From contig CAZQMF010000001.1 of NCBI GenBank assembly GCA_964594235.1, positions 43,805 through 107,804 on the forward strand: a stretch of DNA of 64,000 bases, in the 5' to 3' direction. The position numbers and the translations under genes were made by a program. Below, piece after piece: positions 54,927 to 62,983 of the stretch (its first letter is position 1; every line of letters begins with the position of its first letter). Origin of the DNA: CAYLHS01 sp964594235 (lineage in GTDB: Bacteria; Actinomycetota; Acidimicrobiia; Spongiisociales; UBA4744). The notes below the pieces were generated by a model. It did not search any database and had not been told where the DNA came from. It saw only the letters and a list, made by a program, of their open reading frames with translations.

Positions 54927-56258
54927 ATGGACTTCACACCACATACCAGTGACGATCTGTCGATCATGCTCGATCGTCTCGGGCTGGACCATGTGGACGA
55001 GCTCTTCGCCCACCTTCCGATGGAGGTGGTCGTCGACCGGTCGCCTGATGTCGGCAGCGGTCTGTCGGAGCCCGAGGTGCAGAAGCTCCTTTCGTCACTC
55101 GCGGACCTCGACAGGCAGTTGATCTGTTTCGCCGGCGGCGGGTTCTACGACCACTACGTGTCCCCAACGGTCCTTGCCCTGACAGCGCGGCCTGAGTTTG
55201 TCACGGCCTATACCCCCTACCAGGCAGAAGTGTCCCAAGGAGTTCTCCAGGCGCTGTACGAGTATCAGTCGCTGGTGTCGGGCATCACCGAGATGGACGT
55301 CACGAACGCCTCGATGTACGACGGGGCCACGGGAGCAGCGGAAGCTGTGAATCTGGCTGCGCTCAGCACCGGGCGCTCGACCGTATGGGTGTCGCGAGGG
55401 GTGAGCCCGAGAGTCCGCGAAACGATCAAGACACTGGCTACGACTCGCGGCTTCGAGATCATTGAACATCCCCTCGTCGGTGGACGCACCGCATGGGCTG
55501 CGAACGCCGCGGACCCGCCGGCGGCAGTCGTGTGGGCACAACCCAACTACCTCGGGGCTGTGGAGGACTATGGCGCCGCTGTCCGGGTCGCCCGCGAGGT
55601 GGACGCCCTTGCGATCGTGTCCTACGACCCGATGACCCTGGGCGTGTTGCGGAGCCCCGGCGCGGCAGGTGTGGACATCGCCGTGGGCGAGGGTCAACCG
55701 CTGGGGTCGCCTATGACGTTCGGCGGACCGGGGCTCGGCCTGTTCTCGCTCTCGAGGGACTACGTCCGTAGGATGCCAGGGCGCATCATCGGTAAGACCG
55801 TCGATCGGGACGGCATGCCGGCGTACGTGATGACGCTGCGAGCCCGGGAGCAAGACATACGACGGGCGAAGGCTTCTTCCAATATCTGCTCGAACCAGGC
55901 CCTCAACGCCATAGCGGCTGCGATTCAACTCGCCTGGCTCGGTCCGGACGGACTCCGAGAGGTGGGGGAACAGTCGGCTCAGAAGGCCCACTACCTCGCG
56001 CATCGTCTCAAGGAGTTGCCAGGGGTACGGATGGCGAACGACGCGAGCTTCGTGCGCGAGTTCGCGATCTTGCTACCGATCGAACCCGAAGAGGTGATCG
56101 AGCGGATGGCCCAGCGCGGCTACCTGGCCGGCATAGCGCTGTCGAAGGACTACCCGGAGCTCCCTGGCGGGCTACTCATCGCCGCCACCGAACAGAGAAC
56201 ACGGGAGGAACTCGACGGGTACGTACGTGCGTTGAAGGAGGTGATCGCACATGCCTGA
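54927..56258 (+). CDS. gcvPA: Glycine dehydrogenase subunit 1 (P protein, N-terminal half)
   Basis: This encodes 443 residues, 3 bp after gcvT. Blocks: FAGGGFYDHYVSPTVLALTA, TAYTPYQAEVSQGVLQALYE, EMDVTNASMYDGATGAAEA, GEGQPLGSPMTFGGPGLGLF. It is the non-PLP half of the split glycine decarboxylase; mycobacteria carry a single fused GcvB instead. It overlaps gcvPB by 8 bp, supporting equimolar expression. Confidence 0.96.
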   Translation: MDFTPHTSDDLSIMLDRLGLDHVDELFAHLPMEVVVDRSPDVGSGLSEPEVQKLLSSLADLDRQLICFAGGGFYDHYVSPTVLALTARPEFVTAYTPYQAEVSQGVLQALYEYQSLVSGITEMDVTNASMYDGATGAAEAVNLAALSTGRSTVWVSRGVSPRVRETIKTLATTRGFEIIEHPLVGGRTAWAANAADPPAAVVWAQPNYLGAVEDYGAAVRVAREVDALAIVSYDPMTLGVLRSPGAAGVDIAVGEGQPLGSPMTFGGPGLGLFSLSRDYVRRMPGRIIGKTVDRDGMPAYVMTLRAREQDIRRAKASSNICSNQALNAIAAAIQLAWLGPDGLREVGEQSAQKAHYLAHRLKELPGVRMANDASFVREFAILLPIEPEEVIERMAQRGYLAGIALSKDYPELPGGLLIAATEQRTREELDGYVRALKEVIAHA

Positions 56259-57735
56259 ACCAGGTGGACGTGCGTCTTCATCACCGCTGCTCGGAGGCGG
56301 CCCGGAGCCAACGCTGGCCGAGCTGTCGAGCACCGGCAGGCGAGCATGGTCCTTTCCTGAGCTGGATGTACCGGTAGAGACGCTCGACATCGACGAGTTG
56401 AGGGAGGACCCTGTACGGCTCGCCGAAGTGGCGGAACACGACATGGTCATGCACTTCACACGACTTGCGCATCGCAACTTCGCGGTCGATCTCGGTGCCT
56501 ACCCGTTGGGCTCGTGCACGATGAAGTACAACCCGAAGGTCGCGGATTGGACCGTCGGCCTGTTTGCGGACCTCCATCCCGACGCCCCCGCATCTGCAAC
56601 CCAAGGCGCACTGGAGGTTCTCGTCGAAGCAGAGCGGATCCTGTGTGAACTGACCGGCATGTACAGGGCCACGTTCCAACCGGCCGCGGGAGCAGCGGGA
56701 GAGCTGACCGGGATGATGATCATCCGGGCATATCACACCGCCATGGGCAATCCCCGCAGTGTGGTGATCGTCCCCGATTCTGCGCACGGCACGAACCCGG
56801 CATCTGCTGCTCTCGCCGGCTACACCGTGCGCGAAGTCCCTTCGAACGATCGAGGACTGGTCGATCTCGACGCGCTGCGGGGAATGCTCGACGAGGAAGT
56901 TGCCGGACTCATGTTGACGAACCCGAACACGCTCGGGCTCTTCGAGGAGGACATCGTCCAGATCGCAGACGCCGTCCACGATGTCGGCGGCCTGCTGTAC
57001 TACGACGGAGCGAATCTCAACGCGATTCTCGGCGTCGCACGTCCAGGGGACATGGGCTTCGACATTGTCCACTCCAACCTCCACAAGACGTTCGCCACCC
57101 CACACGGCGGTGGAGGACCGGGGTCGGGACCGGTGGCCGTGACAAAGAAGCTTGCACCGTTCCTGCCGGGTCCTCTCCCCGTTCGCGGCGAGCATGGCCA
57201 GCTCGAGTGGGAAATGCCACGCACCTCGATCGGACGTGTGCACGCTCGACACGGCAACTTCGGGGTCGTCGTACGGGCAGTCACCTACATGCGAGCTCTC
57301 GGGACTGTCGGACTTCGTCAAGTCGCGGAACGATCGGTGCTGAATGCGAGGTACCTGGCGGCGCTGCTCTCAGACCGGTACCAGATGCCATACCCGGCAC
57401 CGTGCATGCACGAATTCGTCACGTCGACCGAGGCGATCAAGTCGGACACCGGTGTCCATGCGATGGACATCGCGAAGGCGCTTCTGGACAAGGGATTCCA
57501 CGCACCGACGATGTACTTCCCTCTGATCGTGCCGGAAGCACTGATGTTCGAGCCGACCGAGACGCAATCGAGAGAGACGATGGAAGCTATGGCAGCCGCG
57601 CTCAACGAGATCGCCGAGGCCTGCTACTCCGATGCCGAATCGGTGGAGGAGGCGCCGGTGCGCACGCCAGTTCACCGGCCCGATGAGGCGCAAGCGGCGC
57701 GTCATCTGAACGTCACCTGGTTCATGGAGGAGTGA
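56251..57735 (+). CDS. gcvPB: Glycine dehydrogenase subunit 2 (P protein, PLP-binding half)
   Basis: This encodes 494 residues. The PLP lysine is in VHSNLHKTFATPHGGGGPGS. Further blocks: SCTMKYNPKV, QPAAGAAGELTGMMIIRAYH, PDSAHGTNPASA and the C-terminal TMYFPLIVPEALMFEPTETQ. It decarboxylates glycine and loads H-protein with aminomethyl. With GcvPA it forms the alpha2-beta2 P protein. The stop overlaps the hydrolase gene (TGATG). Confidence 0.96.
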   Translation: MPEPGGRASSSPLLGGGPEPTLAELSSTGRRAWSFPELDVPVETLDIDELREDPVRLAEVAEHDMVMHFTRLAHRNFAVDLGAYPLGSCTMKYNPKVADWTVGLFADLHPDAPASATQGALEVLVEAERILCELTGMYRATFQPAAGAAGELTGMMIIRAYHTAMGNPRSVVIVPDSAHGTNPASAALAGYTVREVPSNDRGLVDLDALRGMLDEEVAGLMLTNPNTLGLFEEDIVQIADAVHDVGGLLYYDGANLNAILGVARPGDMGFDIVHSNLHKTFATPHGGGGPGSGPVAVTKKLAPFLPGPLPVRGEHGQLEWEMPRTSIGRVHARHGNFGVVVRAVTYMRALGTVGLRQVAERSVLNARYLAALLSDRYQMPYPAPCMHEFVTSTEAIKSDTGVHAMDIAKALLDKGFHAPTMYFPLIVPEALMFEPTETQSRETMEAMAAALNEIAEACYSDAESVEEAPVRTPVHRPDEAQAARHLNVTWFMEE

Positions 57736-58526
57736 TGGAGAAGCGATCGGCACGCGACGGCACGACACTTGCAGTTCGGCGGTGGCCGGTTGGTGGTGCT
57801 TCCGTCGCGATGCTGCTCGTGCATGGCCTGGGCGACCACAGTGGCCGGTACGAGCATGTGGGGCGGTTCTTCAGCGAGCGCGGTCTGGACGTGACGGCGT
57901 TCGATCTTCGGGGTCATGGGCAGTCTGCCGGTCGTCGAGCCTACGTCGACCGTTGGTCGGACTACCTGGATGACGTCGAAGACATGTTGAGTGGTCTCGA
58001 AGCGCCCAGTCGGGTCCTCTATGGACAGTCGCTCGGGGGTCTGATCGTCACGTCCTACGCCACATCAGATCGTCCCCAACCGGACATGCTGGTGGCCAGT
58101 GCGCCCGCATTGGACGACAACCTCGCACCCATGCTCCACACCATGTCGAAGATACTCGGTCCGGTGCTGCCGACTCTGGCGGTTGATGCGGGTATGAAAG
58201 GTGAACAGCTCACCCACGACGCGGAGATCGCGGCCGCCTATGACGCCGACCCGCTCGTACTGAAGAAGACGACCCTGAGGTTGGGCTACGTGGCGCTGCG
58301 GGCAAGGGAAGAGACGCTGAGAGATCTCGACAGAATCCGGATTCCGACGTTGACGATTCAGGGGTCGGCCGACCCGATCGTGCCGCCGTCCGCGAGCGCT
58401 CTTCTGGAACCCCACGCCCGGAGGATCGTCTACGAGGGTTTCCTTCACGAATGCCACAACGAACCTGAGCATGCGAGGGTCCTGGGCGACATCGCCGACT
58501 GGATCGAGGAACAGATTCAGGCGTAG
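57735..58526 (+). CDS. Alpha/beta hydrolase, monoacylglycerol-lipase-like
   Basis: This encodes 263 residues from ATG 57735. The oxyanion loop is LLVHGLGDHSGRYEHVGRFF, then FDLRGHGQSAGRRAYVDRWS; the nucleophile is Ser in LYGQSLGGLIVTSYA, the acid is Asp in GSADPIVPP, and the base is His in FLHECHNEP. RGHGxSxGxR and GxSxGG are typical of the serine aminopeptidase S33/monoacylglycerol lipase group. Likely cleaves a lipid ester. It converges with and overlaps the adenosine deaminase gene by 10 bp. Confidence 0.88.
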   Translation: MEKRSARDGTTLAVRRWPVGGASVAMLLVHGLGDHSGRYEHVGRFFSERGLDVTAFDLRGHGQSAGRRAYVDRWSDYLDDVEDMLSGLEAPSRVLYGQSLGGLIVTSYATSDRPQPDMLVASAPALDDNLAPMLHTMSKILGPVLPTLAVDAGMKGEQLTHDAEIAAAYDADPLVLKKTTLRLGYVALRAREETLRDLDRIRIPTLTIQGSADPIVPPSASALLEPHARRIVYEGFLHECHNEPEHARVLGDIADWIEEQIQA

Positions 58527-59545
58527 CCGGGCACGATCCTGTCCTGGTGGAGTTCGCGTTTGAGGTGGAGTGGGGCGAAGGACGCCTTCAGCGCGTTCTC
58601 CGTGACGCGACGGAGATCCTCGGTCGTGAAGCCTTGGTGGTCGACTACCAGACGAAACTCGTTCGAGAGCGTTGTGCGGCTCATGAGGCGATTGTCCGTG
58701 TTGAGCGTGATCGTGAATCCCGCTCGGTACAGTGCGCCCACCGGATGGGTGTGGGGAGTCCAGCCTCCGGTGTGAAGGTTCGAGGTGGGGCACACTTCGA
58801 GAGGAACCTCGAAGTCCCGCACGTAGACTGCCAGCGGGCCGAGCTTGACGATCTCTCCTCGCTTCACGACACAATCATCGATGATGTGCACCCCGTGCCC
58901 GATTCGGTGCGCACCACATCGCTGCACTGCCGTCCAGATGCTGTGGGGGCCGTCGGCCTCCCCTGCATGGATCGTCAGTCCGACGTTTGATTCGCGAGCC
59001 GTCCTGCAGGCGGCAAGATGATGGTCTGCTGGGAAGCCGCGCTCCGGGCCCGCAAGGTCAAAGCCAACGACCCCTCTCCGAGAGAACTCGGCTGCCAGTC
59101 GCGCGACGTCCGCAGAAGAGGGGTGCTGGCGCATCGCGTCGAGGATGAGTGCCGTCGACATGCCCGTTTCGCGACTGCCATCGGAGAGACCGGCCAGCAC
59201 CGAGTCGACGACATCGTGCGGGTCGAGGCCTTCTTGGAGGTGGTTGAGGGGGGCGAACCGGAACTCCCCATAGACGACGCCGTCAGCCGCGGTGTCGAGC
59301 ACGGCCTCATAGGCAACGCGGTGGAGGGCGTCTGTGGTCTGCATCACCCCGATCGTGTGAGTGAATGCCTCGAGATACGTTGCCAGCGAGCCGGATCGGG
59401 ACTGGTCGAACCAGTCTGCAAGGGCCGGCCCATTGGACGCGGGGAGCGCCGAGTAGCCTTGCGCCTCGGCCAAGTCCAGGACCGTCTCGATGCGCAGACC
59501 CCCGTCGAGATGGTCATGCAGGAGGACCTTCGGAAGGGTGTTCAC
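58517..59545 (-). CDS. add: Adenosine deaminase
   Basis: This encodes 342 residues from GTG 59543-59545, which overlaps the upstream GNAT stop (GTGA) and gives the usual start NTLPKVLLHDHLDGG; TTG 59572 and GTG 59569 are longer options. Zinc and catalytic motifs: HDHLDG, IHAGEADG, RIGHGVH, and LNTDNRLMS with the Asp pair. It deaminates adenosine or deoxyadenosine to inosine, feeding purine salvage such as the hpt product encoded at 50.8 kb. Length fits the family. Confidence 0.93.
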   Translation of the reverse strand: MNTLPKVLLHDHLDGGLRIETVLDLAEAQGYSALPASNGPALADWFDQSRSGSLATYLEAFTHTIGVMQTTDALHRVAYEAVLDTAADGVVYGEFRFAPLNHLQEGLDPHDVVDSVLAGLSDGSRETGMSTALILDAMRQHPSSADVARLAAEFSRRGVVGFDLAGPERGFPADHHLAACRTARESNVGLTIHAGEADGPHSIWTAVQRCGAHRIGHGVHIIDDCVVKRGEIVKLGPLAVYVRDFEVPLEVCPTSNLHTGGWTPHTHPVGALYRAGFTITLNTDNRLMSRTTLSNEFRLVVDHQGFTTEDLRRVTENALKASFAPLHLKRELHQDRIVPGYA

Positions 59546-60024
59546 GAGATGAGGGCCGGCTCGATCCACCAACGTCGCTCGATGAATGGTTTGCCGTACA
59601 GATGCACTTCAAGTGTTTCCCCCGGCCTGAATCCCAGATGCTCGACGAATCGTTCCGCGACCGAGTTGCCGAGCAGGAGATCGGCGCTGAGCGGCAGCGA
59701 CGGAGCGAGTGAACGGGCCTTTTCGAGCAGTGCCGACGCAGCTCCCAGGCGGCGGTACTCGGGATGTGTACAGAGCGCCGCAATCACGATCGTGTTCTCC
59801 TGCACATACACGTCGGCGAACGCGGCGATCAGGCCGTCCACTTGTACCACGAAGATGGGGTGATCCTGGAGTCGTTGCTCGAGGCTCGGCTGGGTGTACG
59901 CGGTGTTGAGCCAGTGCTCAATGGTGTCCGAGTCGAGGAGATCTGTGTACGAGGTTCGCCAGGCAACTCCGGCGGTGTGTGCGATCGCAGCCAAGTCCGC
60001 CTTGCGAGCCCTACGCACCTTCAT
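59542..60024 (-). CDS. GNAT-family N-acetyltransferase
   Basis: This encodes 160 residues from ATG 60022-60024 (MKVRRARKADLAAIAHTAGV). GNAT features: VIAALCTHPEYRRLGAASAL with the acetyl-CoA loop, and ERFVEHLGFRPGETLEVHLY at the C-terminus. The W in GVAWRTSYTDLL is typical of the RimI/RimJ-like N-terminal block. Substrate unknown. It is coupled to add by stop/start overlap. A long upstream extension opposes yqgE and is rejected. Confidence 0.85.
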   Translation of the reverse strand: MKVRRARKADLAAIAHTAGVAWRTSYTDLLDSDTIEHWLNTAYTQPSLEQRLQDHPIFVVQVDGLIAAFADVYVQENTIVIAALCTHPEYRRLGAASALLEKARSLAPSLPLSADLLLGNSVAERFVEHLGFRPGETLEVHLYGKPFIERRWWIEPALIS

Positions 60025-60037
60025 GACTCCAAACCTA

Positions 60038-60049
60038 GTTCTTGAGAAC
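60038..60049. promoter_or_regulatory. 12-bp inverted repeat in divergent GNAT/yqgE region
   Basis: GTTCT-TG-AGAAC is a 5-bp inverted repeat with a two-base centre, in the 69-bp divergent region. It could be an operator for a dimeric regulator; there is no supporting evidence beyond symmetry and position. Confidence 0.25.
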
Positions 60050-60093
60050 GCTGTGCGTGTGGGTGATACGCGTCCAAACAGGAACGTGCCAAC

Positions 60094-60636
60094 ATGGTGG
60101 TTGTGCTGAGCAATGGGGATCTCCTGGTGGCGACACCCACGATCGTCGATCCAAACTTCGCTCGAGCGGTCGTGTTGATGTGTCGGTACGGTCCAGAAGG
60201 CGCCGTCGGTGTGGTGCTGAACCGCGGCTCGGCGATCCCCGTCGACTCCTACCTGCCCCGGTGGGCGCGTCTGACGCCTGCACCCGGCACGGTCGGAGTC
60301 GGGGGTCCCGTCGAGGCCGAATCGGCTGTCGGTATCGGCGGAGGAGACGTACCAGAGGAGTTGTGGACACCGATCGCCGATGGCATCGGCCTGGTTGACC
60401 TTCATCTCGACCCAGAGGATCTGCCCGGACTCAGATGGGTGCGAGTGTTCGCCGGCTATGCAGGCTGGGGGCCCGGACAGCTCGACGATGAGATCGCCGA
60501 TGCCGGGTGGTTCGTGGTCGACCGACAGGTAGGTGATGTGGCCACCACCGACCTCGCCTGGTCGGGTGTGCTCCGGAGGCAACGATCCGATGTCGCCCTG
60601 TTCGCCGATTATCCGCTAGATGCATCGATGAACTGA
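60094..60636 (+). CDS. yqgE: YqgE/AlgH family protein (DUF179)
   Basis: This encodes 180 residues from ATG 60094. The family blocks are NGDLLVATPTIVDPNFARAV, GAVGVVLNRGS, VGGPVE, and VFAGYAGWGPGQLDDEIADAGWF with the diagnostic GYAGWGPGQLExE motif (one Glu is Asp here). Function of the family is unresolved. The stop overlaps rnhB (TGATG). Confidence 0.93.
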   Translation: MVVVLSNGDLLVATPTIVDPNFARAVVLMCRYGPEGAVGVVLNRGSAIPVDSYLPRWARLTPAPGTVGVGGPVEAESAVGIGGGDVPEELWTPIADGIGLVDLHLDPEDLPGLRWVRVFAGYAGWGPGQLDDEIADAGWFVVDRQVGDVATTDLAWSGVLRRQRSDVALFADYPLDASMN

Positions 60637-61283
60637 TGCGGGGCCCGTCACCGACACTGTCTCTGGAACGAAGCTACTGGCAGTCTGGCGCCGAGTTGGT
60701 CGCCGGGATCGACGAGGTGGGGCGGGGATCGTGGGCGGGGCCACTGACGGTCGCCATTGCGGTCATTCCGTCGGATCGCCGCATCTACCGGATTCGTGAT
60801 TCCAAGCTGCTGTCCGAACCCCAACGGGAGGAGCTGTTCGCTCGGGTCGCCGACTGGTGCACCGACTGGGCGGTCGGACATGTGGACGCGGGAGAGTGTG
60901 ATCGGCTAGGCATGTCCATGGCACAGCGGCTGGCTGCAACGCGCGCGCTGGACGGACTCGCTCGGCGGCCGGACGTTGTGCTCGTTGACGGCACGTGGGA
61001 CTTCGTGAACAGGGGCAACACACGGACGATCGTGCGAGGCGATCGGGTTTCGCTGGCAATCGCCGCCGCCTCGATTCTTGCGAAGGTGACCCGAGATCGT
61101 CACATGAGAGGGATCTCTCCCGATCTTCCGTGGTACGACTTCGCTCACAACAAGGGATACCCCAGTCCGATTCACAGGGCAGCACTCCACGCGTGGGGCC
61201 CTTCCGTCGAGCACCGCACGTCGTGGGTGTTCATGGACAGGCTCGCATGGACACCCGACGGTCGGGAGCCGGTACGATCGTGA
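60636..61283 (+). CDS. rnhB: Ribonuclease HII
   Basis: This encodes 215 residues. The metal-binding acidic residues lie in AGIDEVGRGSWAGPLTVAIA (DExG), RDSKLLSEPQRE, and VLVDGTWDF, with the fourth in KVTRDRHM. It removes RNA from RNA-DNA hybrids and single ribonucleotides. The GRGSWAG motif has Ser-Trp in place of the common PLAGPV sequence, still with the catalytic Asp-Glu. Length is normal. Confidence 0.95.
   Translation: MRGPSPTLSLERSYWQSGAELVAGIDEVGRGSWAGPLTVAIAVIPSDRRIYRIRDSKLLSEPQREELFARVADWCTDWAVGHVDAGECDRLGMSMAQRLAATRALDGLARRPDVVLVDGTWDFVNRGNTRTIVRGDRVSLAIAAASILAKVTRDRHMRGISPDLPWYDFAHNKGYPSPIHRAALHAWGPSVEHRTSWVFMDRLAWTPDGREPVRS
61273..61278 (+). promoter_or_regulatory. Candidate -10 for leaderless MEMO-gene mRNA
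   Basis: TACGAT ends 6 nt before GTG 61285, inside the end of rnhB. The downstream gene starts only 1 bp after the rnhB stop and lacks a clear Shine-Dalgarno sequence. Confidence 0.35.
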
Positions 61284-61284
61284 T

Positions 61285-62037
61285 GTGGACGTTCGCCTTC
61301 CTGTCGTCGCCGGCACGTTCTATCCGGCAGATGCGCAGCGGCTGAGCACTGTCATCCAGGGGTTTCTCGATGCCGCGCAGGTTCGTATCGAATCTCATCC
61401 GCGCGCGCTGATCGTTCCTCACGCCGGGTACATCTACTCAGGGCCGATCGCTGCCAGCGCCTATGTGACGATCCATCCCGAGCAGGTCAGGCGAGTCGTG
61501 CTGGTGGGTCCGTCGCACTTCGTCTGGTTGCGGGGCCTCGCAGTCCCAGGTGTGGATGCGTTCCGGACCCCGCTTGGGGATGTTCCGGTCTGCGGCACGA
61601 ACGTGAACGTAGTGCCGGCGGCACATGCTCGTGAACACTCTCTCGAGGTGCAGCTACCGTTTCTTCAGACGGTCCTGGGGTCGTTCGACGTCGTGCCGAT
61701 CGTCGTTGGTGACGCACACCCACAGGAGGTTGCCGATGTCCTCGATCTCTACGCAGCCGACCCCAAAGTGCTGATCGTGATCAGCTCGGACCTGTCCCAC
61801 TACCTCTCGTACGAACAGGCGCGTCTCGTCGATGAACAGACAGCCGAGGCGATCCAAGAGCGAGCTGGTGAGCGAATCGGACAATACGACGCATGCGGAC
61901 TGCGAGGCATTCAAGGGATACTCCTCTACGCCACACGCCACGACCTGCACGTGCGGCTTCTCGACCTTCGCAACTCGGGAGACACTCAGGGAGACCGCTC
62001 CCGTGTCGTCGGGTACGGTGCGTTCTGGATCGGATAG
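61285..62037 (+). CDS. MEMO/AmmeMemoRadiSam system protein B
   Basis: This encodes 250 residues from GTG 61285. It begins VRLPVVAGTFYPADAQRL and continues ALIVPHAGYIYSGPIAASAY, VVLVGPSHFVWLRGLAVPG, EHSLEVQLPFLQ, VISSDLSHYLSYEQA, the canonical MEMO1 blocks. MEMO proteins resemble extradiol dioxygenases and keep the metal-site histidines (HAG, SHF, SDLSH). In many bacteria it travels with AMMECR1 and a radical SAM gene; neither is in the window. Confidence 0.9.
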   Translation: MDVRLPVVAGTFYPADAQRLSTVIQGFLDAAQVRIESHPRALIVPHAGYIYSGPIAASAYVTIHPEQVRRVVLVGPSHFVWLRGLAVPGVDAFRTPLGDVPVCGTNVNVVPAAHAREHSLEVQLPFLQTVLGSFDVVPIVVGDAHPQEVADVLDLYAADPKVLIVISSDLSHYLSYEQARLVDEQTAEAIQERAGERIGQYDACGLRGIQGILLYATRHDLHVRLLDLRNSGDTQGDRSRVVGYGAFWIG

Positions 62038-62080
62038 CTCATTCGGGAACAAACGCATTCGTTTACGGGTTCACCGATAT

Positions 62081-62983
62081 ATGGCGCCACTTCGCGAAGC
62101 GACAACTCGGGTCGGCTCGGTGAACACACTCGAAGGTGCGGGTTTCAGGGTCCGCCGGCCGTTTCCGACGTTCGAACTAGACCACTTCGGACCTTTCCTG
62201 CTCCTCGACGAGATGGGCCCTGCGGACAACGCCCCCGGTGAGGCGAAAGGCGCGCCGGATCATCCCCATCGAGGATTCGAAACCGTGACGTATATGCTCG
62301 ACGGGGAGCTCGAACACAAGGACTCCGTTGGCAACAGAGGTCTCATCAAGCCCGGTGACGTGCAATGGATGACAGCAGGCGCCGGCATCGTTCACTCCGA
62401 GATGCCCTCGCGTTCGATCATGGAGCGTGGCGGACGCACCCACGGGTTCCAGCTCTGGGTCAACTTGCCGGCCAACGCGAAGATGCGCAGGCCCCGCTAT
62501 CAGGAGCTCACACGGGATGACTTCCCGATCGTCGAGGTCGAAGGTGGACGCCTCGTTGTCGTATCCGGCAACATCGCGGGTGCGCTCGGTCCCGCCGACA
62601 CACACGTTCCGATCACGTACGCGCACCTGCTACTCGATCCCCACGCTGCGACGACCATCGAGATGAATCCTGCACTGGTCGCGTTCGTCTACGTCTTCCG
62701 AGGCGACGGAACCGTCGGGGCTCCCGGCGCCCCCGTCCGTGGCGGCGAGGCTGTGCTCTTCGATGAGGGTGTCGGAACCATTCACGCCACGGCGGGCAGT
62801 GGAGGCCTCGAAGCCATGGTGGGAGCCGGCCCACGCATCGACGAGCCGGTCGTTCGGTACGGACCCTTCGTCATGAATACTCGGGCCGAGATCGCTCAGG
62901 CGATCTCCGACTACCAGTCCGGCCAGATGGGCAGGATCGAGCCTGAAGGTCGCCTCGCTGCATCCGGGCACTCTACAGACTGA
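62081..62983 (+). CDS. Pirin-family protein
   Basis: This encodes 300 residues from ATG 62081. The bicupin metal site is in DHPHRGFETVTYMLDGELEH plus GDVQWMTAGAGIVHSE, and the second cupin is in ALVAFVYVFRGDGTVG. FELDHFGPFLLLDEMGP is the family N-terminal block. Pirins bind Fe and act as quercetinases or as regulators of metabolism. The 3' end overlaps the convergent metallohydrolase by 11 bp. The start is slightly uncertain since upstream codons remain open. Confidence 0.92.
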   Translation: MAPLREATTRVGSVNTLEGAGFRVRRPFPTFELDHFGPFLLLDEMGPADNAPGEAKGAPDHPHRGFETVTYMLDGELEHKDSVGNRGLIKPGDVQWMTAGAGIVHSEMPSRSIMERGGRTHGFQLWVNLPANAKMRRPRYQELTRDDFPIVEVEGGRLVVVSGNIAGALGPADTHVPITYAHLLLDPHAATTIEMNPALVAFVYVFRGDGTVGAPGAPVRGGEAVLFDEGVGTIHATAGSGGLEAMVGAGPRIDEPVVRYGPFVMNTRAEIAQAISDYQSGQMGRIEPEGRLAASGHSTD

